A stretch of DNA of 42,454 nucleotides, taken from positions 1 to 42,454 of the forward strand of contig DKBO01000079.1 in the NCBI GenBank assembly GCA_002448975.1. Direction: 5' to 3'. Source of the stretch: Nitrospiraceae bacterium UBA6898. GTDB taxonomy: Bacteria; Nitrospirota; Thermodesulfovibrionia; Thermodesulfovibrionales; UBA6898. The notes below the pieces were generated by a model. It made no database searches. It was given only the letters and a program-made list of their open reading frames with translations, and was not told where the DNA came from. A program made the translations under genes and the position numbers. This document shows positions 1 through 8,112 of the stretch, in pieces (the stretch's first letter is position 1; every line of letters starts with the position of its first letter).

Positions 1-608
1 GGCACAGTTTTTAGGGTAGAGGTCTCCTCTATTACCACTCCGGGCATTGCCGACATTTCTGACCGTCACCGACGGGAAGAAACACGATGTGCGCGTGCCT
101 AAAGACCAGACCTTGCCCAGGCCCTCGGACAGCATCCAATCTCCGGCAAAAGGGTACTGCGATGAAAGCATTTCTCTCCAAGGACCGCTGACAAAGTCCA
201 AATACTCAAAAGAACACAGATTGATCAGGTATTACGATGAAGAAAGGCAGAAGACGCTGACATTCCTTACGAATAATTTCAGGCCGGCAGCAACGACGAT
301 AGCCCAGATATACAAGTCCCGCTGACAGATAGAGCTGTTTTTCAAATGGATCAAGCAGAACCTGAAGATCAAGTCCTTTCTGGGTACCAGCAAGAACGCC
401 GTGCTGACGCAAACCTTGGTGGCGATGTATTACTACCTGCTTTTGACCTACATCAAATACCAGACAAAATACGGCTTCTCGTTGCTGCAGATCAGCTGCG
501 TTTTTGGGATTGCTTTTTGAGTGGAAGACCCTCATTGATTTTTTTATCATGAACCCAGACAAACTGAAAATCAAAGAAGAAGGGGCCCTTCAGGGTGTTC
601 TATTTTAA
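1..608 (+). pseudogene. Decayed IS4-family transposase, C-terminal part
   Basis: Conceptual translation gives the C-terminal half of an IS4-type DDE transposase. It reads through FLTVTDGKKHDV and, after a stop, QIELFFKWIKQNLKIKSF, the YREK-region signature with its catalytic Glu. Three lesions are visible: a stop at 17-19, a stop at 323-325 where the family has Trp (TGG to TGA), and a frameshift near 517 after which the ending resumes as LFEWKTLIDFFIMNPDKLK and stops at 608. The N-terminal half lies beyond the left edge. It is the only convincing protein-like sequence on the plus strand. The element is inactive, and its 3' end overlaps the end of the methyltransferase reading frame on the other strand. 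Confidence 0.8.
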
Positions 609-1317
609 CCGGACAGTAATGACTTCTACTTATAATTCCTAAATAATGAGTATTGATAATTCTTGAACACTCGAGAATATAGCACGCCAAATATGAATAG
701 GGGGCTATCATCCGAACAAGAGGTGGAGCAAGAGTAATTCTTTTAAGCTCTATGTCGCAGTCAAGAAAGAGCTCATAGATTTCACTCTTTTTCACCTTTT
801 TCACATTTCTGTTCTTAGGATTATTATAGTAGAAATCGTAGTAAATAATTAGTCCGCTGGGCTTTAAAACTCTTAAAGCTTCCATTGCGATATTTTTTTT
901 CATAGACAATTCAAAAATTGAAGTCAAGACTGTAAATAAAAGAATTATGTCGAAATAATTATCTTCATAAGGTAATCTTTCTGCATTTGCTAATCTAAAA
1001 TGAATATTAGGAGATATAGCACATGCGCTGTCAATTCTATCTTGTAAAAGATCAACTCCAAAACAGTTTTCAGGCATTGCTCCATATCTCACGAAATTTC
1101 TTATTTCACAACCTGTGCCACATCCAATGTCAAGTATTCTTTCACCTTTTAGTGAGGTAATGCCATATTTTTTGAGCGCACTAAGAATGTTCCTTTCTCT
1201 ACTTTGGTTGGTAAAAAGGTTACCAGAATTAAAAAAGGAATAGATATGGGGATTAATTGTCTCTTTCCTCTGTCGATATATTTTGGCAATTCGTTCGATT
1301 TCCCGCTGATTATTCAA
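571..1317 (-). CDS. SAM-dependent methyltransferase (class I), C-terminus altered by IS
   Basis: This 248-residue protein has the class I methyltransferase fold. Motif I is ILDIGCGTGCEI (about residues 60-71), the acidic motif II is FGVDL, NAERLPYED precedes motif IV, and EALRVLKPSGLIIYYDF is the post-motif segment. It belongs to the Methyltransf_11/25 type common in polysaccharide loci, where members methylate sugars or carrier-linked glycans; the substrate here is unknown. The gene is much more AT-rich than its neighbours, which suggests recent acquisition. Its last 15 or so codons (571 to about 615) lie inside the opposite-strand IS4 remnant, so the native C-terminus has probably been replaced. 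Whether the chimeric protein is functional is uncertain. Confidence 0.75.
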   Translation of the reverse strand: MNNQREIERIAKIYRQRKETINPHIYSFFNSGNLFTNQSRERNILSALKKYGITSLKGERILDIGCGTGCEIRNFVRYGAMPENCFGVDLLQDRIDSACAISPNIHFRLANAERLPYEDNYFDIILLFTVLTSIFELSMKKNIAMEALRVLKPSGLIIYYDFYYNNPKNRNVKKVKKSEIYELFLDCDIELKRITLAPPLVRMIAPYSYLACYILECSRIINTHYLGIISRSHYCPVKIEHPEGPLLL

Positions 1318-1389
1318 TTATTTCTCCACACAGTCCAAAGGTGATCTGGCCATTTTCCTTAATCATTTTCTTCTAACGTCCAATGAATA

Positions 1390-1413
1390 ACCCCGCGGCA
1401 GAGACCGCAGGGT
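1390..1413. repeat. IS200-type end hairpin (transposase 3' side)
   Basis: The stem ACCCCGCGG pairs with CCGCAGGGT around a 6-nt loop with a single C/A mismatch. It sits just beyond the stop of the decayed tnpA and resembles the hairpin at the other end of the element. Confidence 0.55.
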
Positions 1414-1419
1414 ATCTAT

Positions 1420-1825
1420 TTACTTGAAAAGTCCCATTTGCCGATGTTCCTCTTTCGGCTCCTCCTGCTTTACTATGTAGTCCTCCACGACTGTCCAATT
1501 CCCTCTTTCTCCCACCGTTCCGACATAATATCCATCTGTCCAGAGCTCCCCACCCAAAGTGACTTCTTTATTGCAGGCTTCCTTTGAAATATTTCCTTCG
1601 CCGCGATGCTCTTGAATATCCTTACCAACTGCTCTGGTGCTCTTTTCGCATGGGCTGAGCACAGCAGATGGCTATGTTCTCTGTCGCATCCTGGTCGCTC
1701 CATCTCAATATCTTATCGCTCTTCGATCCCCTGGCCGTTTCGGTGATTATTTTCGTAACTTCTCCGTCCAATTGCATTTCCCGATATTTCATAGGAAATA
1801 CGACATGATAATGCTTGCCATACAC
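1420..1825 (-). pseudogene. IS200/IS605-family TnpA (Y1 HUH transposase), frameshifted
   Basis: The family sequence is spread over three frames. YGKHYHVVFPMKYREMQLDG near 1825 is the N-terminus. REHSHLLCS near 1670 holds the HxH (HUH) metal site. ELWTDGYYVGTVGERG followed by VVEDYIVKQ near 1550-1480 is the C-terminal part with the nucleophile-bearing helix. At least two frameshifts separate these pieces, so no intact transposase can be made. No accompanying TnpB or IscB gene is seen, so this is the TnpA-only IS200 type. Confidence 0.8.
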
Positions 1826-1870
1826 AATGATGTCCTCTTCTTACATCCAGCATTAGATTCTACAAGGAGA

Positions 1871-1892
1871 TCCCGTGGCAAGAACCACGGGG
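1871..1892. repeat. IS200-type end hairpin (transposase 5' side)
   Basis: CCCGTGG pairs perfectly with CCACGGG around the loop CAAGAA; an added T-G wobble extends the stem. It lies upstream of the decayed tnpA start and mirrors the hairpin at 1390-1413. Confidence 0.6.
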
Positions 1893-1922
1893 AATTGCAA
1901 GTTAAAATACGCTAGACTCGTG

Positions 1923-3014
1923 CTAGAGACATTTCTCAGTATATTTTAACTCAATAATGTCTACCACCCTTTGCGCAGCATTACCATCCCACAACGGTAG
2001 TTTCTCTCCTTTCTTGAACTTTCCCGACAGTATTTTCTCTACAGACGCTAATATTTCTTGACGCTCATTTCCCACCAGTATATTGGTTCCCTTGTTAACG
2101 GTTGATGGCCGCTCGGTATTGTTTCTCATTGTTAAGCATGGAACTCCAAGAGCCGTAGTCTCTTCTTGAATACCACCCGAATCCGTTAAGACAAAAGATG
2201 CTTTAGCCATGCAGCCCAAAAAAGAAAGATAAGGCAACGGGTCACAGAGAATAACTCTTTCTGCCAGAGGTCTTTTACAAAACAAAAGCTGCTTCCTAGT
2301 ACGGGGGTGAACGGGAAAGATAAGCGGCAAGGTATTACTAACGCCATTAACAATGTCTATGAGATAGTCAAGGTTTTTCAGATCATCAACATTTGATGGA
2401 CGATGTAAGGTGATGAGCGCGTAGTGCCGTGGGTCAAGATTGAAGTTGCTCCACGGTTGCTGATCAATAGCTCGAGACAGGTATTTATACAGACTGTCAA
2501 TCATGCAATTCCCAACAAAATATATTTTTTCCTCGGGAATCCCCTCTTTCCGGAGATTTTCATTGCCGCTGACCTCGGTGGTAAACAGAAGATCGGAAAG
2601 GTGATCAGTCACAATCCTATTAATTTCCTCAGGCATGGTCCGATCAAAAGAACGAAGACCCGCTTCGACGTGCGCAACAGGTATTTGAAGCTTCGAACAT
2701 ACAAGAGCTACTGACGCAGTAGAGTTTACATCGCCGGCTACGATCACCAAGCCCGGTTTCTTCTCAAAACAGAATTCTTCAAATCCTATCATAATTTTAG
2801 CAGTTTGACGCGCATGCGTGTCTGCCCCGACGCCCATATATATATCAGGGGCAGGCATATTCAATTCGTCAAAAAATACCTGAGACATTTTTTCATCATA
2901 ATGCTGTCCGGTATGCACAAGTAGCTGTTCAAAGCCCCTCTTTCGCATCTCATGAATAATCGGGGCCATTTTCATGAAATTGGGGCGAGCTCCTACCACG
3001 CTGCAGATCATCAT
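1923..3014 (-). CDS. wecB: UDP-N-acetylglucosamine 2-epimerase (non-hydrolysing)
   Basis: The cytoplasmic enzyme interconverts UDP-GlcNAc and UDP-ManNAc, the precursor of ManNAc and ManNAcA in surface glycans. At 363 residues the length is normal. Family residues are in place: R10 and K15 in VVGARPNFMK, the Asp of AGDVNST, the two Glu of HVEAGLRSFDRTMPEEINR, and the His of LHRPSNVD. DSGGIQEE is the UDP-binding loop. It starts with ATG overlapping the stop of the upstream glycosyltransferase by 4 nt, with GGAGGA 6 nt before it, so the two are translationally coupled. It is the last gene of the 14300-1923 operon. No UDP-ManNAc dehydrogenase (WecC) is in the window, so the sugar is either used as ManNAc or oxidised by an enzyme encoded elsewhere. 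Confidence 0.93.
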   Translation of the reverse strand: MMICSVVGARPNFMKMAPIIHEMRKRGFEQLLVHTGQHYDEKMSQVFFDELNMPAPDIYMGVGADTHARQTAKIMIGFEEFCFEKKPGLVIVAGDVNSTASVALVCSKLQIPVAHVEAGLRSFDRTMPEEINRIVTDHLSDLLFTTEVSGNENLRKEGIPEEKIYFVGNCMIDSLYKYLSRAIDQQPWSNFNLDPRHYALITLHRPSNVDDLKNLDYLIDIVNGVSNTLPLIFPVHPRTRKQLLFCKRPLAERVILCDPLPYLSFLGCMAKASFVLTDSGGIQEETTALGVPCLTMRNNTERPSTVNKGTNILVGNERQEILASVEKILSGKFKKGEKLPLWDGNAAQRVVDIIELKYTEKCL

Positions 3015-4216
3015 GAATGTTCCTCCAGAAAATGTAACAGGTTTACAATAATTTTCTTTCGTTCGAATCTTTTCACCGCCGCGCTTCTTCCGTTTTCGCC
3101 AAGTCTTTGCCGAAGCTCCCTGCTCGAGAAAAGTCGCCTAATACCCTGAGCTATTGCAGCCACCTCACCTGGCGGCACGACGATTCCTGCATCAGCCTCA
3201 TGGACAATGGTCGCAGCTTCGCCCTTTGCTACGAGAATGAGAGGCAGTGCGCTCGCCATGGCTTCATAGATCTTGGAAGGAACTGCTCCCGGAATATATA
3301 TTTTTAACGGTATGATCGCTATGTCTGCCGAAGCAAGAAGTTGCGGTATCTCTTCCTTGTTTCGCGGGGGGAAGAAGGTGATGATATCAAGCCCCCGGGC
3401 CTGTTGCATCAGAGAACCTTTCTCCGGACCATCTCCAATGAAAACGATTTTCAGCTTTCCCTTCAGGTCACGCAGCATTCCTGCAGCCTCTATTATCTGG
3501 TTAAGCCCCTGCGCTATTCCGTGCAGTCCGGCATAGATGGCTACGCATTCAGCCCCTTCGCCCAACTGCCCATGAAGTTCGACTGACCGCATTTCGGGCG
3601 TAAAGCGGCCTGAATCTACGCCATTCGAGAAGTGATATGTCAGGGTTTTCGGTGCTTTCATGGTCACGCCCTTTAAGATCTCCTTGCTCTGGCCGCTTAC
3701 CAGCGCAGCCTTCCGATAGCAGAACAACTCAAGATGTTCGCTCAACGTCAGAGATAAACCTTTGCCGACCACTCCGAGTCGGACCGCGGATTCAGGCCAG
3801 AGATCAGAAACATTGAAAATCCATCGTGCTCCTTTGAGCCGGCTCAATAAATACCCGGCGATTCCTAAGAACAGGGGGGGGCTTTCCGTGAAAAGGAAGT
3901 CAGCCCTCGGCAGCAGTGCGGCACCCAAAATTAACGACGAGAAGACGAATGAAAAGTAGTTAGATAGTCGAGGTATCAGCTTTACGCTTTTCGTTGGATA
4001 AATCCAGGTTCTGATTATCGATACGCCATTTCGCATCTCACGCCTGAGCAGTCCTCCATATCCCGGATAGAATTTACCGATAGGATAGTTCGGTAGCGCA
4101 GTTATAACAGTGACTTCATGCCCGTTCAGCACCAGCCTCTCGGCCAACTCCGAAAGTCTCCCCTGCGGGGCGCCTGTTTCCGGCGGATAGTACTGGGTAT
4201 GAATAATAAATGTCAT
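3011..4216 (-). CDS. GT4 glycosyltransferase, WbuB-like
   Basis: This 401-residue GT-B glycosyltransferase has an N-terminal Glyco_transf_4 domain beginning IHTQYYPPETGAPQGRLSEL and the C-terminal nucleotide-sugar domain with VPSKIYEAMASALPLI and DAGIVVPPGE. That opening, together with NVSDLWPESAVRLG, is typical of the WbuB-like GT4 group, which adds N-acetyl-6-deoxyhexosamines such as L-FucNAc in O-antigen pathways. The donor here is not proven. It overlaps wecB by 4 nt (ATGA). A hydrophobic stretch near residues 88-115 suggests membrane association, usual for enzymes acting on undecaprenyl-linked acceptors. Confidence 0.88.
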   Translation of the reverse strand: MTFIIHTQYYPPETGAPQGRLSELAERLVLNGHEVTVITALPNYPIGKFYPGYGGLLRREMRNGVSIIRTWIYPTKSVKLIPRLSNYFSFVFSSLILGAALLPRADFLFTESPPLFLGIAGYLLSRLKGARWIFNVSDLWPESAVRLGVVGKGLSLTLSEHLELFCYRKAALVSGQSKEILKGVTMKAPKTLTYHFSNGVDSGRFTPEMRSVELHGQLGEGAECVAIYAGLHGIAQGLNQIIEAAGMLRDLKGKLKIVFIGDGPEKGSLMQQARGLDIITFFPPRNKEEIPQLLASADIAIIPLKIYIPGAVPSKIYEAMASALPLILVAKGEAATIVHEADAGIVVPPGEVAAIAQGIRRLFSSRELRQRLGENGRSAAVKRFERKKIIVNLLHFLEEHS

Positions 4217-4250
4217 ATCATATCTCCATTATATTCATGACGCACCGGTT

Positions 4251-5456
4251 TTACGCACATATGGTTTCCATCAGATTCCGAGTGATTGTCATCACATTGA
4301 ATTCTTTTTCGACCTTATTCCTGCCCCTCTTGGCGACAGCCGCATAGTAGTCTGCAGTAACCGATAATTTCTCAATCGCAAAGGCAATTGCCATGGCATC
4401 CTTTTCCTCTACCATGATACCGCTGCCATCCCCGATTAATTCCGGAATACTGCCGGTCTTAGTAGATATTACGGGTATGCTGTATGCCATCGCTTCCACC
4501 AGGGCAACCGGGATTCCTTCCTTCTCCCCATCCGCTGTCTGAATGCTCGGTAGTATGACGGCATGCACTTCCTGCTGCTCGTAGAGGCTCAGTATTGTCT
4601 CATGGGCGAGACGTCCGGCAAACTCAACCATATCGGTAAGATCAAGTTCCTTAACATATGCCTTTAATTCATCCTGAAGCGGTCCATCTCCAGCAATAAG
4701 ACATTTAATCCTTCTACCTCTGTTCTTTAATATTCTGCAGGCCTCAATTAAATATTTATGCCCCTTGACCAGTACCAGATTGGCCGGGCACAATATAGTA
4801 AAAACGTTCGATATGTCACGTGTGGTAGTGTGCGACTCCGGCATAAACACTCCCATATGCATGACACTCACCTTATGAGCAAGTGAACCGTCCTTGATGA
4901 TTTGCAGCATTTCATCCCGGCCGGACTGACTGATCGTCCGGATGAACGCCGCGGTTCTGCACTTGATACTTAGAAGATTATTTTCCGTTATATCCCACCT
5001 GTGGGCAGTGAAACTCCAAGGGATCTTCGTAATCAGAGATATGATATACGCCATGGTTGAAGTGGTTGAAGCCCAATGACAGTGAATATGTGAAACATCG
5101 GCTTTTTCAAGAACATATGAAAGATATATGCTCTTGGGGAGTACTATTAGGTTTTTCATGGCGATCTTTATATTCCTCGCCTTAAGGATCACTCGATTGA
5201 GAATCGCTATAAAGGTAAGAGGTTGTGTTGCGATGAAGCGAAGTAATGCAGGGCAAATCGCAACACTGAGCAAAGGGGCACACATCGCATATTTTGCTAT
5301 ATCTTCGGCTTCCTTATGGAACACCTTAGCTGCCGTGTCTCTCGGTACTACAAGAAAATCCTCTCCCGCTTTTTTAATCGCCATTATCTCCGTCAGGATG
5401 AAAGTCTCCCCTGTGCCATAGGGTGTTCTTGCAGTGATAATCGCGAGCCTTTTCAT
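4251..5456 (-). CDS. GT4 glycosyltransferase
   Basis: This 401-residue GT-B enzyme of the GT4 family opens with MKRLAIITARTPYGTGETFI, as in exopolysaccharide glycosyltransferases of the WcaL/AmsK-like group. The donor domain is clear: ILCPANLVLVKGHKYLIEA, LIAGDGPLQDELKAYV, and an E-x7-E region EKEGIPVALVEAMAYSIPVI followed by TKTGSIPELI. It should transfer one sugar of the repeat unit at the inner membrane; donor and linkage are not readable. It sits 34 nt upstream of the next glycosyltransferase and 28 nt downstream of the previous one, within the same operon. Confidence 0.88.
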   Translation of the reverse strand: MKRLAIITARTPYGTGETFILTEIMAIKKAGEDFLVVPRDTAAKVFHKEAEDIAKYAMCAPLLSVAICPALLRFIATQPLTFIAILNRVILKARNIKIAMKNLIVLPKSIYLSYVLEKADVSHIHCHWASTTSTMAYIISLITKIPWSFTAHRWDITENNLLSIKCRTAAFIRTISQSGRDEMLQIIKDGSLAHKVSVMHMGVFMPESHTTTRDISNVFTILCPANLVLVKGHKYLIEACRILKNRGRRIKCLIAGDGPLQDELKAYVKELDLTDMVEFAGRLAHETILSLYEQQEVHAVILPSIQTADGEKEGIPVALVEAMAYSIPVISTKTGSIPELIGDGSGIMVEEKDAMAIAFAIEKLSVTADYYAAVAKRGRNKVEKEFNVMTITRNLMETICA

Positions 5457-5484
5457 AGTCTAAGGACCGTAGTGCAATCCGGTA

Positions 5485-6615
5485 TTAGTCAGCCGCACAA
5501 TCGGCTCTCCCTTGTGTCCTGTTTCTTTTGCTGGATATTATTTCTTTTATTACATCAAGATAAGAAGTTGCCATGCTGTCAACTGAATATTTCGAATGAA
5601 AAACCTCATTTCCCCGTTTACCGAGGTCTCGTCTCAGCACGTCATCCGTCAACAATCTCAAAATGGCGCCTGCGAGCGCATCAGGGTCTCGTGCCGGCAC
5701 AAGGAGGCCGTTACAGCTATCCTTTATAACTTCGGGATTGCCGCCCACGTCTGTCACGACTGATGCAACGCCAAAGTACTGTGACTCCAGAAGGCTGATT
5801 GGCAGCCCTTCCCACAGCGAGGAAAGTACAAACACATCAAACGTCTTAAGTAGGGAAGGCACATCATTCCTGACCCCGATAAAACGACAGTATGATTCAA
5901 TATCGCATGAATGCACTCTCTCCTCAATCATCGGCCTTAACTCTCCGTCTCCGACGAATACAAATTCCACATTCTTATATGCGCGTACGATTATTGCCGC
6001 TGCATCTACAAAATATGTATGCCCTTTCTGTTCACTAAACCGCCCAACGATCCCCACCCTCAGCGTCCCGTCCCTCGCAACTGTCGTGTCTTTCTCATGC
6101 CCGAATCTGTCTGTGCTCAGACCATTGGGAATGACAACCACCTTGGAAGGGTCCGTCCTCTCGATCTCCAACAGAGAGGCTTGCGAACTTCGAGAGATGC
6201 ATACGATCTTGTCCGTGAAGAGCGTAAGCAATCTGTTAAGGAGAATCTGCATATATGCCTTAGTATGCGAAACATTATGTTCAACATGAATAAATGCAGG
6301 TACGTTCGAAAGTATTGCCGCAACTCTTGGAACCAGCCTGAAATTACCGTGTGTGATGACCGCGTCAACATTGAATTTCCTAATGTAACGGATGACGCTG
6401 AGTATTGACCTAACATCACAGCCTCCCTTAGCGTGAAAGCAATGAAAAGGAATGCCGGCTGCATCAAGTTCCTGAACAAGTTCACCCCCTGTTACCATGG
6501 TGCATACCATGGATATATGCCCCTGAGCGTGAAACGCCTTTGCGAGATCTACAGCAACTCGCTCCTGTCCCGCAAGTTGAAGACTTGAAGTAAACTGTGC
6601 TATCGTCAATTTCAC
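5485..6615 (-). CDS. GT4 glycosyltransferase
   Basis: This 376-residue GT-B protein has a GT4 N-terminus (QLAGQERVAVDLAKAFHAQG) and a standard C-terminal donor domain: VGIVGRFSEQKGHTYFVDAA, FVFVGDGELRPMIEERV and LWEGLPISLLESQYFGVASV. The start is GTG at 6615, one base after the TGA of the upstream polymerase gene; AGGA about 8 nt before it serves as ribosome site. This near-overlap implies translational coupling to the Wzy-type gene. It probably adds one residue of the repeat unit; the donor sugar is unknown. Confidence 0.88.
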   Translation of the reverse strand: MKLTIAQFTSSLQLAGQERVAVDLAKAFHAQGHISMVCTMVTGGELVQELDAAGIPFHCFHAKGGCDVRSILSVIRYIRKFNVDAVITHGNFRLVPRVAAILSNVPAFIHVEHNVSHTKAYMQILLNRLLTLFTDKIVCISRSSQASLLEIERTDPSKVVVIPNGLSTDRFGHEKDTTVARDGTLRVGIVGRFSEQKGHTYFVDAAAIIVRAYKNVEFVFVGDGELRPMIEERVHSCDIESYCRFIGVRNDVPSLLKTFDVFVLSSLWEGLPISLLESQYFGVASVVTDVGGNPEVIKDSCNGLLVPARDPDALAGAILRLLTDDVLRRDLGKRGNEVFHSKYSVDSMATSYLDVIKEIISSKRNRTQGRADCAAD

Positions 6616-6616
6616 T

Positions 6617-7987
6617 TCAATTATCCTGCTTTAAGGGGTCTTCATTCTTATTTCTTGCAGCAATATAATAGGATGAGGAGATAAGGGCAAGCAAAAACCA
6701 CAATATTTTTTTATGATCAGCTGAAAGGAAATAAGAAGTAATCAATATTGAGACAAATGACGCCTTCAGACAAATGACAAGATTCCGCATATTCTTGTCA
6801 TAATGCGTTTTCAACCTTAGTTTTCTCCAGCAGATTATTAAAATTATTAAAAATGGCGTAAAACTGAGCACGCCCCCACCGGTTAACATTTCAAGATAAG
6901 TATTGTGGACTACCAATAATTGTCCCGGAATACCGTAATCGTTACTATTAAACTTGAAGTTATAGAGCCCGACTCCGGCTATAGGATGGTCTACAAACAT
7001 GGCTATTGCGGCCTTGTAATTATTCAACCTTATCGAAATGGACGAATCTTCTCCGTGCGTTTGCGTGACCGTAGATGCTCGAACCCATAACTCCTCAGGG
7101 ATAAAGAAAAAAGCTGCAGTCGCCACCAGTATGAGCAACAATATTATCTGCCGCAATCTACCCATGGCGTAATGATAAATCAGGATTGCCGAAGCGCCCA
7201 GAAAACCCAATATTCCGCCCCTTGAACCGGTCATCCCAAGGAGCAGAATAAAACAGAAAAAGATTCCCCAGAGTAGTATTCTTCTAAGGGTACCGGAACT
7301 ATTCATGATCCGGTATAAAACGAGGGGAATTAATACCAATATATAAGATGCAAATTCATTCGGATCGCCCATCCCGCTGCTGATTCGGGATGAAGCATTA
7401 TGTCGAATTGAAAATCCCATAACCTGAACAACGGCAAATGCGAGGACGGTGCTGATAAAAATATAGCTTAACGCCCTATGGAGATCGTCGAGGTTCTTTA
7501 TAAAATATCGGGTAAAGATATAGAGAAAGAACAGTGAAATGTAGGTTATGTATATCTGAATGCTTACAGAGAGAACTTTCGAAAACGCGAACGAAACTAT
7601 GCTGCCAGCAAAAAAGAAGAAAAAATATATGTATGCATTGTCTTTGGGTATTGCTTCCCTGTTCATAGCCAGCCTTAGAGCCAAGCCGAGCGTTAAGAGA
7701 ACTCCCAGGATTTTTGGATAGGAAACGCTTTCGAGTGCTGAAAAACCCTCGATCGAGAACAGGCATATCATTAATAGAAAAATGATATCCGGCCGGAGCA
7801 GCACGGTCATCAGTAACACTATGGCTGCGAGGACGATCAACCCTATTTTTGCTTCTATGGTAAGTGTAGTAACGAGAAGCAGCAGCCCAAGGAAAAGGGA
7901 AACGGTAAGGCTGTTGTCATGATTCCTGCTCACGGAAAATGCTCCTGTCATATTTCTTATTTTATCCATGATGATCTTGTTCAACAC
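6617..7987 (-). CDS. O-antigen polymerase/ligase family membrane protein (Wzy_C)
   Basis: This 456-residue, very hydrophobic protein has about eleven membrane spans and a large periplasmic loop near residues 296-375. Family marks are SSGMGDPNEF (about 203-212), GSRGGILGF (254-262) and HNTYLEMLTGGG (361-372), as in the Wzy_C (PF04932) group of polymerases and O-antigen ligases. In an operon of repeat-unit glycosyltransferases the polymerase (Wzy) role is more likely than the WaaL ligase role, but sequence alone does not separate them. Two Met-Lys starts are close together (residues 1 and 7). A cluster of hairpins lies directly upstream. Confidence 0.85.
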   Translation of the reverse strand: MLNKIIMDKIRNMTGAFSVSRNHDNSLTVSLFLGLLLLVTTLTIEAKIGLIVLAAIVLLMTVLLRPDIIFLLMICLFSIEGFSALESVSYPKILGVLLTLGLALRLAMNREAIPKDNAYIYFFFFFAGSIVSFAFSKVLSVSIQIYITYISLFFLYIFTRYFIKNLDDLHRALSYIFISTVLAFAVVQVMGFSIRHNASSRISSGMGDPNEFASYILVLIPLVLYRIMNSSGTLRRILLWGIFFCFILLLGMTGSRGGILGFLGASAILIYHYAMGRLRQIILLLILVATAAFFFIPEELWVRASTVTQTHGEDSSISIRLNNYKAAIAMFVDHPIAGVGLYNFKFNSNDYGIPGQLLVVHNTYLEMLTGGGVLSFTPFLIILIICWRKLRLKTHYDKNMRNLVICLKASFVSILITSYFLSADHKKILWFLLALISSSYYIAARNKNEDPLKQDN

Positions 7988-7998
7988 ACATCGGCCTT

Positions 7999-8078
7999 GA
8001 GCGGACCTCTCCGCTTGGGGTGACCCGGTCTGGTCACCGTGCCGATACCCCTATGTGAACACCCACCCCCGTGGGGTA
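7999..8078. repeat. Cluster of three stem-loops between glycosyltransferase and polymerase genes
   Basis: Three small hairpins follow one another. AGCGGA pairs with TCCGCT (8000-8005/8010-8015, loop CCTC). GGTGACC pairs with GGTCACC (8019-8025/8032-8038). ACCCC pairs with GGGGT (8065-8069/8073-8077). TACCCC at 8046-8051 offers an alternative partner for GGGGTA at 8073-8078. The cluster fills most of the only sizeable gap (125 bp) in the tightly packed 14300-1923 operon. No U-run follows, so simple termination is unlikely. A retained mobile-element end or an RNA-processing/attenuation site are options. Confidence 0.45.
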
Positions 8079-8112
8079 GTGAGTCGGGTAGTTAGGGTAA
8101 GAAACATCTATA

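Larger units (their letters stand above)
1390..1892 (-). mobile_element. IS200/IS605-like element remnant with terminal hairpins
   Basis: A decayed Y1-transposase gene is bounded on both sides by similar GC-rich hairpins, as expected for IS200/IS605 ends, which are recognised as single-stranded stem-loops. One hairpin pairs 1390-1398 with 1405-1413 with one mismatch. The other pairs 1872-1878 with 1885-1891 without mismatch. Both have 6-nt loops. There are no terminal inverted repeats or target duplications, also as expected for this family. The exact cleavage sites were not resolved. Confidence 0.65.

Noticed and set aside
5663..6289. Long plus-strand open frame opposite the glycosyltransferase at 5485-6615, and similar ones such as 21685-22251, 25137-25754 and 40731-41456
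   Set aside because: They are antisense shadows of strongly conserved minus-strand genes and show no protein-like features.
7999..8078. Group II intron 3' end as the source of the hairpin block
   Set aside because: No domain V sequence or reverse transcriptase remnant could be identified; the resemblance is too slight.
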